The position numbers and the translations under genes were made by a program. Positions 54,093-63,579 of a stretch of 64,000 nt of DNA are shown in pieces; position 1 is the first letter of the stretch, and each line of letters starts with the position of its first letter. The notes under the pieces were generated by a model. That model was not told the DNA's origin, made no database searches, and saw only the letters and a list, made by a program, of their open reading frames with translations. Source of the stretch: Anatilimnocola floriformis (GTDB lineage: Bacteria > Planctomycetota > Planctomycetia > Pirellulales > Pirellulaceae); NCBI RefSeq assembly GCF_024256385.1, contig NZ_JAMLFW010000001.1, forward strand, positions 3,658,001-3,722,000. The letters are read 5' to 3'.

Positions 54093-55787
54093 ATGATCGC
54101 TTGGCTCCTGCTGGCTGTTGCGCTTGGCGCTGAACCGAGTAAACCGGCGAATGGCGCCGAGCTCGCGCTGCTGAAGACCTTTCGCGACGAGTTTGTGCTG
54201 ATTACTCCCGGCGCGGGAAAGTTTCCCGCCGATGCCAGATTGAAAACCCCTTTCGCTGTCGCGCGGTATGAAGTGCCGCAGAATCTGTGGCAGGCCGTGA
54301 AAGGCGTTAATCCCAGCGAATGGCAAGGAGAACGCAATTCCGTCGAACGCATGAACTTTGCCGAGGCGGAAAAGTTTTGCGAGGAAGTGACGGCGGCCCT
54401 GCAGAACTCACAGCTGATCACAGCCGATCAAACCGTGCGGCTGCCGACCGGCCATGAATGGGGATACTTCGCCGCGGCTGGCACGACGACGACGTATTCG
54501 TTCGGTGACGATCCGGACAAGTTAAGCGACTACGCCTGGTTCAAGGGAAACGCAGCCGGCAACGATCCGGTTGTCGGCGCGAAGAAGCCCAACTCGTGGG
54601 GCCTGTACGATGTGCATGGCTATCTGTGGGAATGGTGCACCAGTGACGCTGGCCCCGTGTTGCGCGGCGGCAGTTGGACCGACACGGCCGATCTCTTGGC
54701 CACGGCAACGGTGAAAAAGGTTGCGCCAGAGACGCGCGGCCCGCACATTGGTTTGCGCTGTGTCCTCGTCGGCAAAGGTCTGACGGAAGCGAAGTTCGCG
54801 CCGGCCGAACCGGTGCAAGGTGTCTTCACGCCGGTCAAACAACGGGCCCTCGTACCGGAAACCGCGAAAGTCGAACTACTCTGGGGCGAAGGCGAATTCA
54901 CCGAAGGTCCCGCGCTCGCGCCCGATGGTTCGATTCTCTTCTCCGATATCGGCACGAAGATTTTTCGCTTCGATCCGAAGACAAACGAAACGAGACTCTT
55001 TCGCGAACCAAGCGGTCGCAGCAACGGCTTGATCTTCGACAGCGAAGGACGTTTGATTGCTGCCGAAGGAGCGAACACGGGCGGTGGTCGGCGCATTTCG
55101 ATTACGACCGGCATTCAAGGGGGCAAAGACGGCAAGACAGAAACGCTGGCCGGCAGCGTGCAAGGAAAACGTTTCAACAGCCCAAATGATCTCGCCCTCG
55201 ATGGCCAGAATCGCGTGTACTTCACCGACCCGCGTTATGTGGGCGATGATCCGCGCGATCTTGATTTTGAAGGGATCTTTCTCGTCGATGCGCCCGTCGC
55301 CGGCAAAGAGAGTTCGGTGAGCGCCGCAACCTTGGACGTGCAAAAGCCGAACGGCATTCTGGTTTCTGCCGATGGTTCGACAGTGTTTGTCTCCGACCAC
55401 AATCCGAAGGGCAATATCCAACTGGTCGCCTTTACGGTGCAAAAAGGTGGCCGACTGACCGACAAGAAAGTCCTCTTCGATTTCGTCAGCGGCCGCGGCA
55501 TCGACGGCATGACACTCGACGCCAACGGCAACATCTACGCCACGGCCGGCACTGGCGAGAAGGCGGGAGTGTATGTTTTCTCATCCAAGGGAGAGCATCT
55601 GGCGTTCATTCCCACGCCTGGCGATCCGACGAATTGCGAATTTGGTTTCGACATCTCGCCGCGGATTTCTTACCTCTACATCACCGCCGCCACCGGCCCG
55701 AAGAAAGACGGCGTGGATCCAAAGTTCGGCCTGTTTCGTATCAAGTTGCCCGTGACAGGGCACTACGCCGTGAAACCGGCCAAATGA
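54093..55787 (+). CDS. SUMF1-like domain fused to SMP-30/gluconolactonase-like beta-propeller
   Basis: A 564-residue secreted protein with a short signal peptide (IAWLLLAVALGAEP). Residues about 25-230 are a formylglycine-generating-enzyme/SUMF1-type domain (MNFAEAEKFC, LPTGHEWGYFAAAG, GLYDVHGYLWEWC, RGGSW, GLRCVL). From about 265 to the end is an SMP-30/gluconolactonase-like propeller (GPALAPDGSILFSD, NSPNDLALDGQNRVYFTDPR, PNGILVSADG, DGMTLDANGNIYAT). The C-terminal half probably binds metal and acts on a lactone or sugar; the N-terminal half more likely binds ligand or carbohydrate, since the active-site cysteines of true FGE are not evident. First gene of a co-directional run of secreted genes. 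Confidence 0.8.
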   Translation: MIAWLLLAVALGAEPSKPANGAELALLKTFRDEFVLITPGAGKFPADARLKTPFAVARYEVPQNLWQAVKGVNPSEWQGERNSVERMNFAEAEKFCEEVTAALQNSQLITADQTVRLPTGHEWGYFAAAGTTTTYSFGDDPDKLSDYAWFKGNAAGNDPVVGAKKPNSWGLYDVHGYLWEWCTSDAGPVLRGGSWTDTADLLATATVKKVAPETRGPHIGLRCVLVGKGLTEAKFAPAEPVQGVFTPVKQRALVPETAKVELLWGEGEFTEGPALAPDGSILFSDIGTKIFRFDPKTNETRLFREPSGRSNGLIFDSEGRLIAAEGANTGGGRRISITTGIQGGKDGKTETLAGSVQGKRFNSPNDLALDGQNRVYFTDPRYVGDDPRDLDFEGIFLVDAPVAGKESSVSAATLDVQKPNGILVSADGSTVFVSDHNPKGNIQLVAFTVQKGGRLTDKKVLFDFVSGRGIDGMTLDANGNIYATAGTGEKAGVYVFSSKGEHLAFIPTPGDPTNCEFGFDISPRISYLYITAATGPKKDGVDPKFGLFRIKLPVTGHYAVKPAK

Positions 55788-55838
55788 TCTTCTGGCGTGC
55801 GAATGCTTCCCTACCTCCCTTAAACCGGATTCACTTTC

Positions 55839-57305
55839 ATGAAACTTGCTGGCGTTATCGTGACCTGGGTCGCACTCTTATTGGGCACAGCCGTTGCCGC
55901 CGATCTGCCGCGCAGTTCGCCTGAGGAGCAAGGGCTTTCGTCTGGCGTCATCAGCGAGTTTGTCGCCGCGGCCGACAAGTTCGATTCGATGAACAGCCTG
56001 ATGATCGTCCGCCACGGTCACGTCATCGTTGAAGGTTGGTGGACGCCCTACGACCGGGAGTCGCGGCATTCGCTTTATTCGCTGAGCAAGAGCTTCACCT
56101 CGACCGCCGTCGGCATCGCGATTGCTGAAGGGAAGTTGAAACTCGACGACGAAGTGCTGAAGGCCTTTCCCGATGCGGCGCCGGCCGAAGTGAGCGGCCA
56201 GCTGAAGTCGATGCGGCTCAGCGATCTGCTGCGAATGAACACCGGCCATCAAACGGAACCGCCGCGTACCGGCGACAGCTGGATCAAAACATTCCTCGCT
56301 CATCCAGTGCCGTTTAAACCGGGGACGCATTTTCTCTACAACACTTCGGCCACTTACATGCAGTCGGCGATGGTGCAAAAAGCGACCGGGCAGACCGTGC
56401 TCGACTATCTCAAGCCGCGGCTGTTTGAACCGCTGGGCATCGAGAACCCAACCTGGGAAATGAGCCCCGAAGGCATCGCCACCGGCGGTTATGGCTTGAG
56501 CGTTCGCACCGAGGACATCGCCAAGTTCGGCCAACTCTATCTGCAGCGCGGCAAGTGGAACGGCAAGCAACTCGTGCAATCGGAATGGGTCGACGCAGCC
56601 ACCGCGCGGCAAACTTCGAACGGCAGCAACCCGGCCAGCGACTGGGATCAAGGCTACGGCTATCAGTTCTGGCGCTGCCGCAACGGCGCGTATCGCGGCG
56701 ACGGCGCGTTCGGGCAATATTGCATCGTGATGCCCGAGCAGGACACCGTGATCGCCATCACCAGCGGCCTGCGCGACATGCAAGCCGTGCTCAATCTCAT
56801 CTGGGATAAGCTGCTCCCTGCCATGCAATCGGCGCCGGTTACCGCGAACAAAGAAGCCCAGGCCGAACTGAAAAAACAACTCACGAAACTCACCGTGCGA
56901 ATGCCGGTGAGCATCGACAAGCCGAGCAAGTCCTTCGGCAAGAAGTACGTCTTCAAGGCGAACGACCTGAAGATCGACTCGGTCGTGCTGCGAGCCGGCG
57001 ACGACGACAAGACCACAGTGCTCGATCTCAAGATTGACGGCGCTGACGAAAAGATCGTCTGCGGCAACGGCCGTTGGGAAAAAGGCAAATTGGCGTTCGG
57101 TCCGCTCACCGCCCAACCCGCCGCGGCGGCTGGCGCTTGGACCGCCGAAGATACTTTCACGGCCAAGCTGTGCTTTTACGAGACGCCGTTTTTGGTCACG
57201 GTGCAACTCAAGGTTAACGGTGATGAGCTCGAGTTGTCGTCGCAAGCCAACGTCGGGTTCGGCCCGCAGAAGGCAGTGAAGATCGCAGGCACGGCGGCGC
57301 CGTAG
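55839..57305 (+). CDS. Secreted class-C beta-lactamase-like serine hydrolase
   Basis: A 488-residue protein with a signal peptide (VALLLGTAVA). The SxxK motif is S81-K84 in SLSK. The second motif reads FLYNTSATY, with Asn directly after Tyr rather than YSN. HSLYSL and the C-terminal GYGYQFWRCRNG and DGAFGQYCIVMP regions fit the beta-lactamase/D-aminopeptidase/esterase (PF00144) fold. A beta-rich C-terminal domain of about 140 residues follows. The true substrate is probably an ester or peptide rather than a lactam, but this is inference. It lies 51 bases after the SUMF1-SMP30 fusion. Confidence 0.8.
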   Translation: MKLAGVIVTWVALLLGTAVAADLPRSSPEEQGLSSGVISEFVAAADKFDSMNSLMIVRHGHVIVEGWWTPYDRESRHSLYSLSKSFTSTAVGIAIAEGKLKLDDEVLKAFPDAAPAEVSGQLKSMRLSDLLRMNTGHQTEPPRTGDSWIKTFLAHPVPFKPGTHFLYNTSATYMQSAMVQKATGQTVLDYLKPRLFEPLGIENPTWEMSPEGIATGGYGLSVRTEDIAKFGQLYLQRGKWNGKQLVQSEWVDAATARQTSNGSNPASDWDQGYGYQFWRCRNGAYRGDGAFGQYCIVMPEQDTVIAITSGLRDMQAVLNLIWDKLLPAMQSAPVTANKEAQAELKKQLTKLTVRMPVSIDKPSKSFGKKYVFKANDLKIDSVVLRAGDDDKTTVLDLKIDGADEKIVCGNGRWEKGKLAFGPLTAQPAAAAGAWTAEDTFTAKLCFYETPFLVTVQLKVNGDELELSSQANVGFGPQKAVKIAGTAAP

Positions 57306-57432
57306 CTAAGGCTCGGAAGATTCATCAGCGCCGCGGTCATTTAGTTGACCGGCGCGCGGCCGGTGGTCAGAATGGCAGCCAGCGCCCCGCGCTGCCCGCC
57401 TCCTTTCCCCTCCCCCCACGAGCGCCGCTGTG

Positions 57433-59712
57433 ATGAAGCCCGTATTCCTGCGCCGCGCAATCCTCTTTGGCTGGCTCTTGATTGCGCTGCTTTGCGCAGC
57501 GCCTGCCTTCGCTCAACCGGCCGTCACCAGCGTTTCGCCTAGCGTACTCAAGCCAGGCACTGCGACACAAATCACCATTGCTGGCTCGAAGCTCGAGGGA
57601 GCGGCCCGCCTCTGGACATCGTTCCCCGCCCGCTGCGAATGGATCGGTCACGATCCCGCCGCGAAAGACGTGAAGCAACTCGTCTGCAAGCTGCACATCC
57701 CAGCCGGTACGTGCGTCGGTATCGGCGGCATGGTGTTCGCCACGGCGAACGGCTTGAGCGATTTGATACCGGTGATGATCGACGAGCTACCGCTGGTCGC
57801 CGACAACGGCAACAACCGCCAGCCCGGCACGCCGCAAGAAGTGACGCTGCCGGCCGCGATCGCCGGCGCTAGCGACGGCGCGACGTCGGACTTTTATTCG
57901 TTCACCGCGAAGGCCAATGAAAAGATTTCGCTCGATCTCGTCGCCGCTCGAATGGGCGCCGATTTCGACGGTGTGTTGCGCGTGCTCGATGCCAGCGGCA
58001 AAGAACTGCTGATGCTCGACGACGACGTCGCCGCCGGAGCGGATTGTCGCGGTGTATTCGTCGCGCCGGCCGATGGTAAGTATATCCTCGAGTTGCGCGA
58101 CAACCGCTTCAAAGCCAACGGCAAGTACCTGCTGCGGGTTGGCTCGTTTACGCTGGTCACGACGAGCATGCCCATCGGCGTACAGCGCGGCGTGCTGACG
58201 GCGCTCGGCTTTGTCGGACCGAGTGTGGATGGACTTGCTCCTGTTCAACTGATCTCGAACGACTCCACTCCCCGCTTGCCGTTTAGCGTAGGGGCAGCGT
58301 GGACGACAATTATTTCGAACGACTTGCCGGGTGCAGCCGAAGGAAGCCCTGCTCCGCTGGCTCTTCCCGTCGCTCTCCATGGTGTGCTCGCTGCCGCGAA
58401 GGAGAAAGATGAGTTTCCGCTCACGATCGGCAAGGGTCAGCGCGTCACGTTCAAACCGATTTCGCGCAGCGCCGGTTCGCCGGCGAGTGTGTCGTTGAAA
58501 CTGCTGAATGCCACGGGCGGAATCGTGGGGGAAGCCGCGACGACCGAGAATGAAGAAGAGCCGCTATCGGTCGTCGTTCCCGACGACGGCGTGTATCGTC
58601 TGCAAGTGAGCGATCTTATCGGCCGTGGCGGCAGTGACTACTCGTATCGCATCGAAGCCGTGACCGGGCCGACGTTTGCCTTGTCGCTGAAGAGCGATCC
58701 CAAGGTGAACAAGATTCGTTTCGCCGTCGGCCCTGGCGGCGGCTTCACGCTCGATGTCGTCGCGGTTCGCAACGGCTACGATGGGCCGATTCGGCTGAGC
58801 GTCGATTCGGAGCGCAGCGGCTGGCAGCTCGTGAATAATGTCATCGCCGCCAAAGCTGCCGAAACGAAGCTCTACGTGCTGCCCCCCGCCGATTGGTCGG
58901 CTGCCGATGTCGCGGCCCTCCGCATCGTCGGCACGGCGACCGAATTGCCTGAAGCGCCAACCGCGACGATGTCGACCCTCGCGCAACTCCGTCTCGCTCG
59001 CCCCGCGATGATCTATCCGCCCGGCTGGCTCGACGGCCTAATTCTCGTCTCCGGCCTCGGCAACGCGAACGAGTTCTACACCCTCTCGCAAACCAAATCC
59101 GAGATCACTTTCCTTCGCCAGATCGGCGAAACGAAATTGACGCTGGCGATGCAGAGGACGAATGCGGCCTTCAAAGATGTGCCGTTGACCGTGCTCCTTA
59201 CAAAGCTCCCGCCAGGCCTCACCGCCGAAGTCAAACGCAACGGCAACGGCCCAGCCGAAACGTATGACATCATTCTGAAAGGCGCGAAAGACCTCGCCGC
59301 CGCGCGACAATCGCTGCGGTACTTTGCGTATGCGGAATTGACGGGCGCGGGCCTCGCGGTTGCTTCGAATGACGTCGTCGTGAGCATCGTCGATCCTCTC
59401 GCCGTCACGATAACTCCCGCCGGCCCCATCACCGCCGGACAAACGCAAAAAGTAAAGCTGGCCGTTTCGCGCCGAGCAGAAGATCGCGCTGCCGTCGAGT
59501 TGAAGTTCAAAGCGTTACCGCCCGGCGTCACTGCGCCGGAGAAGATCACGCTCGCCGCCGACGCGAATGAAATCGAAATCGAACTGACCGCCTCCACCGA
59601 TGCCACGCCGGTCATGTTCAAGGAACTCGTCGCAACGGCGACCAGCACCGCAGCCGGCCAGAGCGTGACGGGCGAAAGCGCGGCAGCAACACTGGAAGTG
59701 AAGAAACCCTAG
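57433..59712 (+). CDS. Secreted PPC-domain protein
   Basis: About 759 residues with a signal peptide ending APAFA. The first domain (PAVTSVSPSVLKPGTATQIT) is an IPT/TIG-like strand set. PPC-type domains follow (about 150-240 and 315-420), recognised by DGATSDFYSFTAKANEKISL, LLMLDDDVAAGADCRG and KYILELRD-type strands and by DGVYRLQVSDLIGRGGSDYS. The C-terminal half has further beta-sandwich repeats (ITAGQTQKVKLAV). The protein is likely extracellular and may bind partners or protect from proteolysis. It lies immediately before the DUF1549/DUF1553 gene (6-base gap), so the pair is surely co-transcribed. Confidence 0.75.
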   Translation: MKPVFLRRAILFGWLLIALLCAAPAFAQPAVTSVSPSVLKPGTATQITIAGSKLEGAARLWTSFPARCEWIGHDPAAKDVKQLVCKLHIPAGTCVGIGGMVFATANGLSDLIPVMIDELPLVADNGNNRQPGTPQEVTLPAAIAGASDGATSDFYSFTAKANEKISLDLVAARMGADFDGVLRVLDASGKELLMLDDDVAAGADCRGVFVAPADGKYILELRDNRFKANGKYLLRVGSFTLVTTSMPIGVQRGVLTALGFVGPSVDGLAPVQLISNDSTPRLPFSVGAAWTTIISNDLPGAAEGSPAPLALPVALHGVLAAAKEKDEFPLTIGKGQRVTFKPISRSAGSPASVSLKLLNATGGIVGEAATTENEEEPLSVVVPDDGVYRLQVSDLIGRGGSDYSYRIEAVTGPTFALSLKSDPKVNKIRFAVGPGGGFTLDVVAVRNGYDGPIRLSVDSERSGWQLVNNVIAAKAAETKLYVLPPADWSAADVAALRIVGTATELPEAPTATMSTLAQLRLARPAMIYPPGWLDGLILVSGLGNANEFYTLSQTKSEITFLRQIGETKLTLAMQRTNAAFKDVPLTVLLTKLPPGLTAEVKRNGNGPAETYDIILKGAKDLAAARQSLRYFAYAELTGAGLAVASNDVVVSIVDPLAVTITPAGPITAGQTQKVKLAVSRRAEDRAAVELKFKALPPGVTAPEKITLAADANEIEIELTASTDATPVMFKELVATATSTAAGQSVTGESAAATLEVKKP

Positions 59713-59718
59713 CGGAGG

Positions 59719-62199
59719 ATGGAAATGCAAAAAGCACCGCTTGCTGTTTTACGAGCACTCCTCTGCGCGGTCCTCTGCACAATTGCGCCCGCGCTCTTTG
59801 CCGCAGACCTCCCTCTCGAAAAGATCGAGGTCGGTCAGCCAGCAAAAATCGAAGTCCAGCCGACCGCGGTGAAGCTCCGCGGTGCGAAGACCACCGCGCA
59901 ACTCGTCGTCACGGCTCACTACGCTGATGGCCGCGTGCAAGACATCACCCGCGCCGCGTCGTTTGCATCAACCAACGCAGCTCTCGCCACCGCGGAGAAC
60001 GGCGTCGTCCGCGGATTGCAGGACGGCACAGCCGAAATCACGGTTACGGCCGGCGATCAGTCGACGAAAGTTACAGTCGAAGTTGCCGACGCAGCGAAAC
60101 CGCAGCGTATGTCGTTCGAATTCGACGCCCTGGTGGCCCTTTCAAAAAACGGTTGCAACAGCGGCGCGTGTCACGGTTCGCCGAGCGGCAAGGGTGGCTT
60201 TCGGCTGTCGCTGCGGGCCTTCGATCCCGTGCTCGATGGTTTGACGCTCGTTCGCGAAGATCTTGGCCGTCGTGCCAATCCCATGTCGCCCGATGAGAGC
60301 CTGCTGCTGCTCAAGCCGATGATGAAAGTGCCGCATGGCGGTGGCCAGAAGTTGAAGAAGTCCGATCCCGCCTTCGCGACACTTCGCTCCTGGATCGAGC
60401 AAGGCTGCCAGGCCGATCCCGCCGATCAGGCCCGCTGCGTGAAGATCGAAGTCACGCCGCCAACTGGCCGGTTGCTCAAGTTTCCCGCCCACACGCAGCA
60501 GCTGGCCGTGCGTGCCCATTTTTCGGACGGCACGAGCCGCGACGTTACGCCGCTGGCCTGCTATTCGTCAAGCGATTCCGAAATCGCCGAAGTAACCGAA
60601 GGGGGCCTCGTCATCGGCAAGAACCGCGGCGAAGCAGCGATCATTATTCGCTATCTCGAGCACATCGAGTCCTGCTTCCTCACGTTCGTCAAAGACATTC
60701 CCGGCTATCAGTGGCCCGCGCCGACGACGAACAACTACGTCGATGAACTCGTCTATTCGAAATTGCAGCAGTTGCAGTATCTGCCGTCCGGTCTCTGCAG
60801 CGACGAAGAGTTTCTCCGCCGCGCCTACTGCGATGTGATCGGCACGCCGCCGACGGTTGATGAGGTTCGCGCGTTCGCCGCTGATGCCTCTCCCGACAAG
60901 CGGGCCAAGGCGATCAACTCGCTGCTCGATCGATCGGAGTACGCTCGCTTTTGGGCCCTCAAGTGGGGCGATCTTCTCCGCCTGACGAATCAACAGATCG
61001 GCAACAGTGGCACGTTCAAATACCACCGCTGGATCGAGCGAGCTCTGGCCAGCAACATGCCCTACGATCAATTCGCCAAGGAACTGCTCGTCGCCAGCGG
61101 CAGCACGCTGCAAAATCCCGCCGCCAACTTTTATCGCACCGCCGCCGACACCAACGATTGCGTGGAAACCATTTCGCAAGTCTTTCTCGGCGCTCGCCTG
61201 CAATGTGCCAAGTGCCACAACCATCCGTTCGAACGCTGGACGCAGGACAACTACTACGGCATGGCCGCGTTCTTCAACCGCGTGCAGCGCAAGAAATCGG
61301 CCCGCGCCGACGAACTAGTCGTCTACATGGCAAATGCTGGCGAAGTGACGCAGCCGCGGACCAGCAAGCAGATGAAGCCCTGGCTGCCGCAGCGTGGTGA
61401 TGTCGATCCACCCGCCGACAGCGACCGCCGCGCGACCTTTGCCAATTGGCTTGTCGAAAAAGAGAATCCCTACTTCGCCAAGATCGAAGTCAACCGCATC
61501 TGGAGCCATCTGCTCGGCCGCGGCATTGTCGAACCGGCCGATGATTTCCGCGAATCGAATCCGCCGTCGAATGCAGCCTTGCTCGATCGCCTCGCGAAGG
61601 ACTTTGTCGAGCATGGTTACGATCGCAAGCACGTACTGCGCACGATTCTGAACAGCCGGACTTACCAGGCCGATTTTCGTCCGAACGAAATGAACAAAGA
61701 TGATGTGAAATATTTCTCTCATTATCAGCCGCGGTTGCTGTCGGCAGAACAATTGCTCGATTCGATCTGTGCCGTCACTGACTTGCCGGAAGCGTTCGCT
61801 GGTCTGCCCGCTGGCACCAAGGCCACGCAACTTCCCGCGCCCGATCTCGCCAAGCACGACTTCTTAAAAATCTTCGGTCAACCCGAACGCCAAACGGTGT
61901 GCGCCTGCGAACGGACCAGCGATTCCAACCTTGGCATGGCTATCCAGTTTTTCAACGGCCCGCTGATCTACGGCAAGCTCCGCGACGCCAACAACCGTTT
62001 TCGCAAAGCGCTCGCGGCTGGCAAGAAGAATGAAGAGATCATCGAAGAGCTTTACCTCGCCGCGGTGTCTCGCAAACCCACGCCCAAAGAACTCGAAGCC
62101 AGCCTGGCCCACATTGTCGCCAAGGGCGATCAAGCCGTTGGTCTCGAAGACGTTTGTTGGGCGCTATTGAATACGAATGAGTTTTTGTTTCAGCATTAG
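59719..62199 (+). CDS. Secreted Big-2, DUF1549, DUF1553 heme-domain protein
   Basis: A 826-residue secreted protein. After the signal peptide an Ig-like (Big-2) domain spans about 35-130. A heme-type motif then reads CNSGACH, a CX4CH spacing, instead of CXXCH. A second Big-2-like domain is at about 240-325. DUF1549 covers about 345-550 (VDELVYSKLQ, FLRRAYCDVIGTPPT, CAKCHNHPFERW with a normal CXXCH), and DUF1553 about 575-810 (RATFANWLVEKENPYFAKIE, NRIWSHLLGRGIVEP, CACERTSDSNLGMAIQFFNG). Such proteins are characteristic of planctomycetes and thought to be redox or binding proteins linked to polysaccharide breakdown. Their biochemistry is not established. Confidence 0.85.
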   Translation: MEMQKAPLAVLRALLCAVLCTIAPALFAADLPLEKIEVGQPAKIEVQPTAVKLRGAKTTAQLVVTAHYADGRVQDITRAASFASTNAALATAENGVVRGLQDGTAEITVTAGDQSTKVTVEVADAAKPQRMSFEFDALVALSKNGCNSGACHGSPSGKGGFRLSLRAFDPVLDGLTLVREDLGRRANPMSPDESLLLLKPMMKVPHGGGQKLKKSDPAFATLRSWIEQGCQADPADQARCVKIEVTPPTGRLLKFPAHTQQLAVRAHFSDGTSRDVTPLACYSSSDSEIAEVTEGGLVIGKNRGEAAIIIRYLEHIESCFLTFVKDIPGYQWPAPTTNNYVDELVYSKLQQLQYLPSGLCSDEEFLRRAYCDVIGTPPTVDEVRAFAADASPDKRAKAINSLLDRSEYARFWALKWGDLLRLTNQQIGNSGTFKYHRWIERALASNMPYDQFAKELLVASGSTLQNPAANFYRTAADTNDCVETISQVFLGARLQCAKCHNHPFERWTQDNYYGMAAFFNRVQRKKSARADELVVYMANAGEVTQPRTSKQMKPWLPQRGDVDPPADSDRRATFANWLVEKENPYFAKIEVNRIWSHLLGRGIVEPADDFRESNPPSNAALLDRLAKDFVEHGYDRKHVLRTILNSRTYQADFRPNEMNKDDVKYFSHYQPRLLSAEQLLDSICAVTDLPEAFAGLPAGTKATQLPAPDLAKHDFLKIFGQPERQTVCACERTSDSNLGMAIQFFNGPLIYGKLRDANNRFRKALAAGKKNEEIIEELYLAAVSRKPTPKELEASLAHIVAKGDQAVGLEDVCWALLNTNEFLFQH

Positions 62200-62226
62200 T
62201 TCGCTCTGCTAGTTCGAAATCCCGCC

Positions 62227-63579
62227 ATGAAATATTCCCTCCTCACGGCCGCGTTCATCCTCTCGATTTGCGCCGCCGCCCATGCCGATCCCGTCAGCTT
62301 CAAAGCCGAGATCGCGCCGCTCCTCGTCAACAATTGCCTTGCCTGCCACGGTCCGAAGAAGGCCGAGGGTGGCTATCGGATCGACACCTTTGAAAAAGTG
62401 ATCGCGGCCGGCGATTCGTCGTCGCCCGGTTTTCATGCCAAGGACGTCGACGGCAGCGAAGGCTTTCGGCGGCTCATTTCCACCGACGTGAAAGAACGCA
62501 TGCCGCTCGATGGCGATCCGATGACGGCCGAGCAAGTCGCACTCTTCAAAAAATGGATCGAAGAGGGAGCGAACTTCGACGGGCCCGACCCGAAGGCGCC
62601 ACTCGCCTCGTACATTCCACCGCCGAAACATCCCGCCGCGCCGGAAAAGTACAACGCCACCATGCCGATCACCGCCGTGGCCTTCACGCCCGATGGTTCG
62701 CAGTTGCTCGTCGCCGGCTATCACGAAGTGACGGCCTGGAATCCGACCGACGGCCAACTCATTCGCCGCATCAGCAATGTGGGGCAACGGACGTACGGCA
62801 TTTCGATCAGCCCTGATGGCCAGTTGCTCGCGGTTGCTTGCGGAGCGCCGGGCCGGCTCGGTGAGTGCCGCATCTATAAGCTCGACAATGGCGAACTCGT
62901 TCGCGTGATCAGCACGACCAGCGACGTCGTTTACGACTGCCAGTTCAATCACGCCGGCGATCGCATTGCGACCGCGGCTGCCGACGGCGCGATTCGCGTG
63001 TTCGAAGTCGCGACCGGCAAAGAACAGCTGACAATCACCAGTCACAGCGACTGGGTTTTCGCCGTGGCCTGGAGCCCGGATGGCAACAAGCTGGCCTCGG
63101 CCAGTCGCGATAAGACGGCGAAGGTCTACGACGCAAAGACGGGCGATTTGCTCATCACTTATTCGAATCACAACAAGGAAGTTCGCGGCGTGCTGTTTCA
63201 TCCCGAGGGGAACGAAGTCTTCTCCAGCGGCAGCGACAACAAGGTGCAGCGCTGGACGATCAGCGAAGCCAAGCGCACCGCCGAGGTCGGCTTCGGCGGC
63301 GAAGTCTACAAGCTCGGCAACTTCGGCGAGTTCTTCCTCGCCAGCTCAGCCGATAACAAGGTCCGCCAGTTCGCGGCGAAAGATCAAAAGCAGATTCGCG
63401 AATACCCCGGCGCGAAAGACTGGGTCCTCACCGCCGCCTATCACGACGGCACGAAGCGAATCGCCGGCGGCACGTTCGACGGTCAGGTGATTATTTGGAA
63501 TGCGGAAGACGGCAAGCAAGTAACGTCGTTCTACGCAGCGCCTGGTTTCACACCGCCGCCAGCGCCGGAGAAGAAGTAG
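62227..63579 (+). CDS. Secreted PSCyt1-type cytochrome domain plus WD40 beta-propeller
   Basis: A 450-residue protein with a signal peptide (FILSICAAAHA). The cytochrome-like PSCyt1 domain has CLACH (about residue 38) and later IDTFEKVIAAG, MPLDGDPMTAEQVALFKKWI. From about 145 to the end are seven WD40-type blades with repeated SPDG and W-D endings (VAFTPDGSQLLVAG, ISPDGQLLAVACG, WSPDGNKLASASRD, HPEGNEVFSSGSD). The combination is a planctomycete hallmark. A role in electron transfer coupled to binding of a partner is plausible. It directly precedes the next heme-domain gene with no spacer. Confidence 0.85.
   Translation: MKYSLLTAAFILSICAAAHADPVSFKAEIAPLLVNNCLACHGPKKAEGGYRIDTFEKVIAAGDSSSPGFHAKDVDGSEGFRRLISTDVKERMPLDGDPMTAEQVALFKKWIEEGANFDGPDPKAPLASYIPPPKHPAAPEKYNATMPITAVAFTPDGSQLLVAGYHEVTAWNPTDGQLIRRISNVGQRTYGISISPDGQLLAVACGAPGRLGECRIYKLDNGELVRVISTTSDVVYDCQFNHAGDRIATAAADGAIRVFEVATGKEQLTITSHSDWVFAVAWSPDGNKLASASRDKTAKVYDAKTGDLLITYSNHNKEVRGVLFHPEGNEVFSSGSDNKVQRWTISEAKRTAEVGFGGEVYKLGNFGEFFLASSADNKVRQFAAKDQKQIREYPGAKDWVLTAAYHDGTKRIAGGTFDGQVIIWNAEDGKQVTSFYAAPGFTPPPAPEKK

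Noticed and set aside
52842-54326. Minus-strand reading frame of 494 codons
   Set aside because: Antisense to floA, which has clear family motifs. The minus frame has none.
55878-57245. Minus-strand reading frame of 455 codons
   Set aside because: Antisense to the beta-lactamase-like gene; no recognisable domain.
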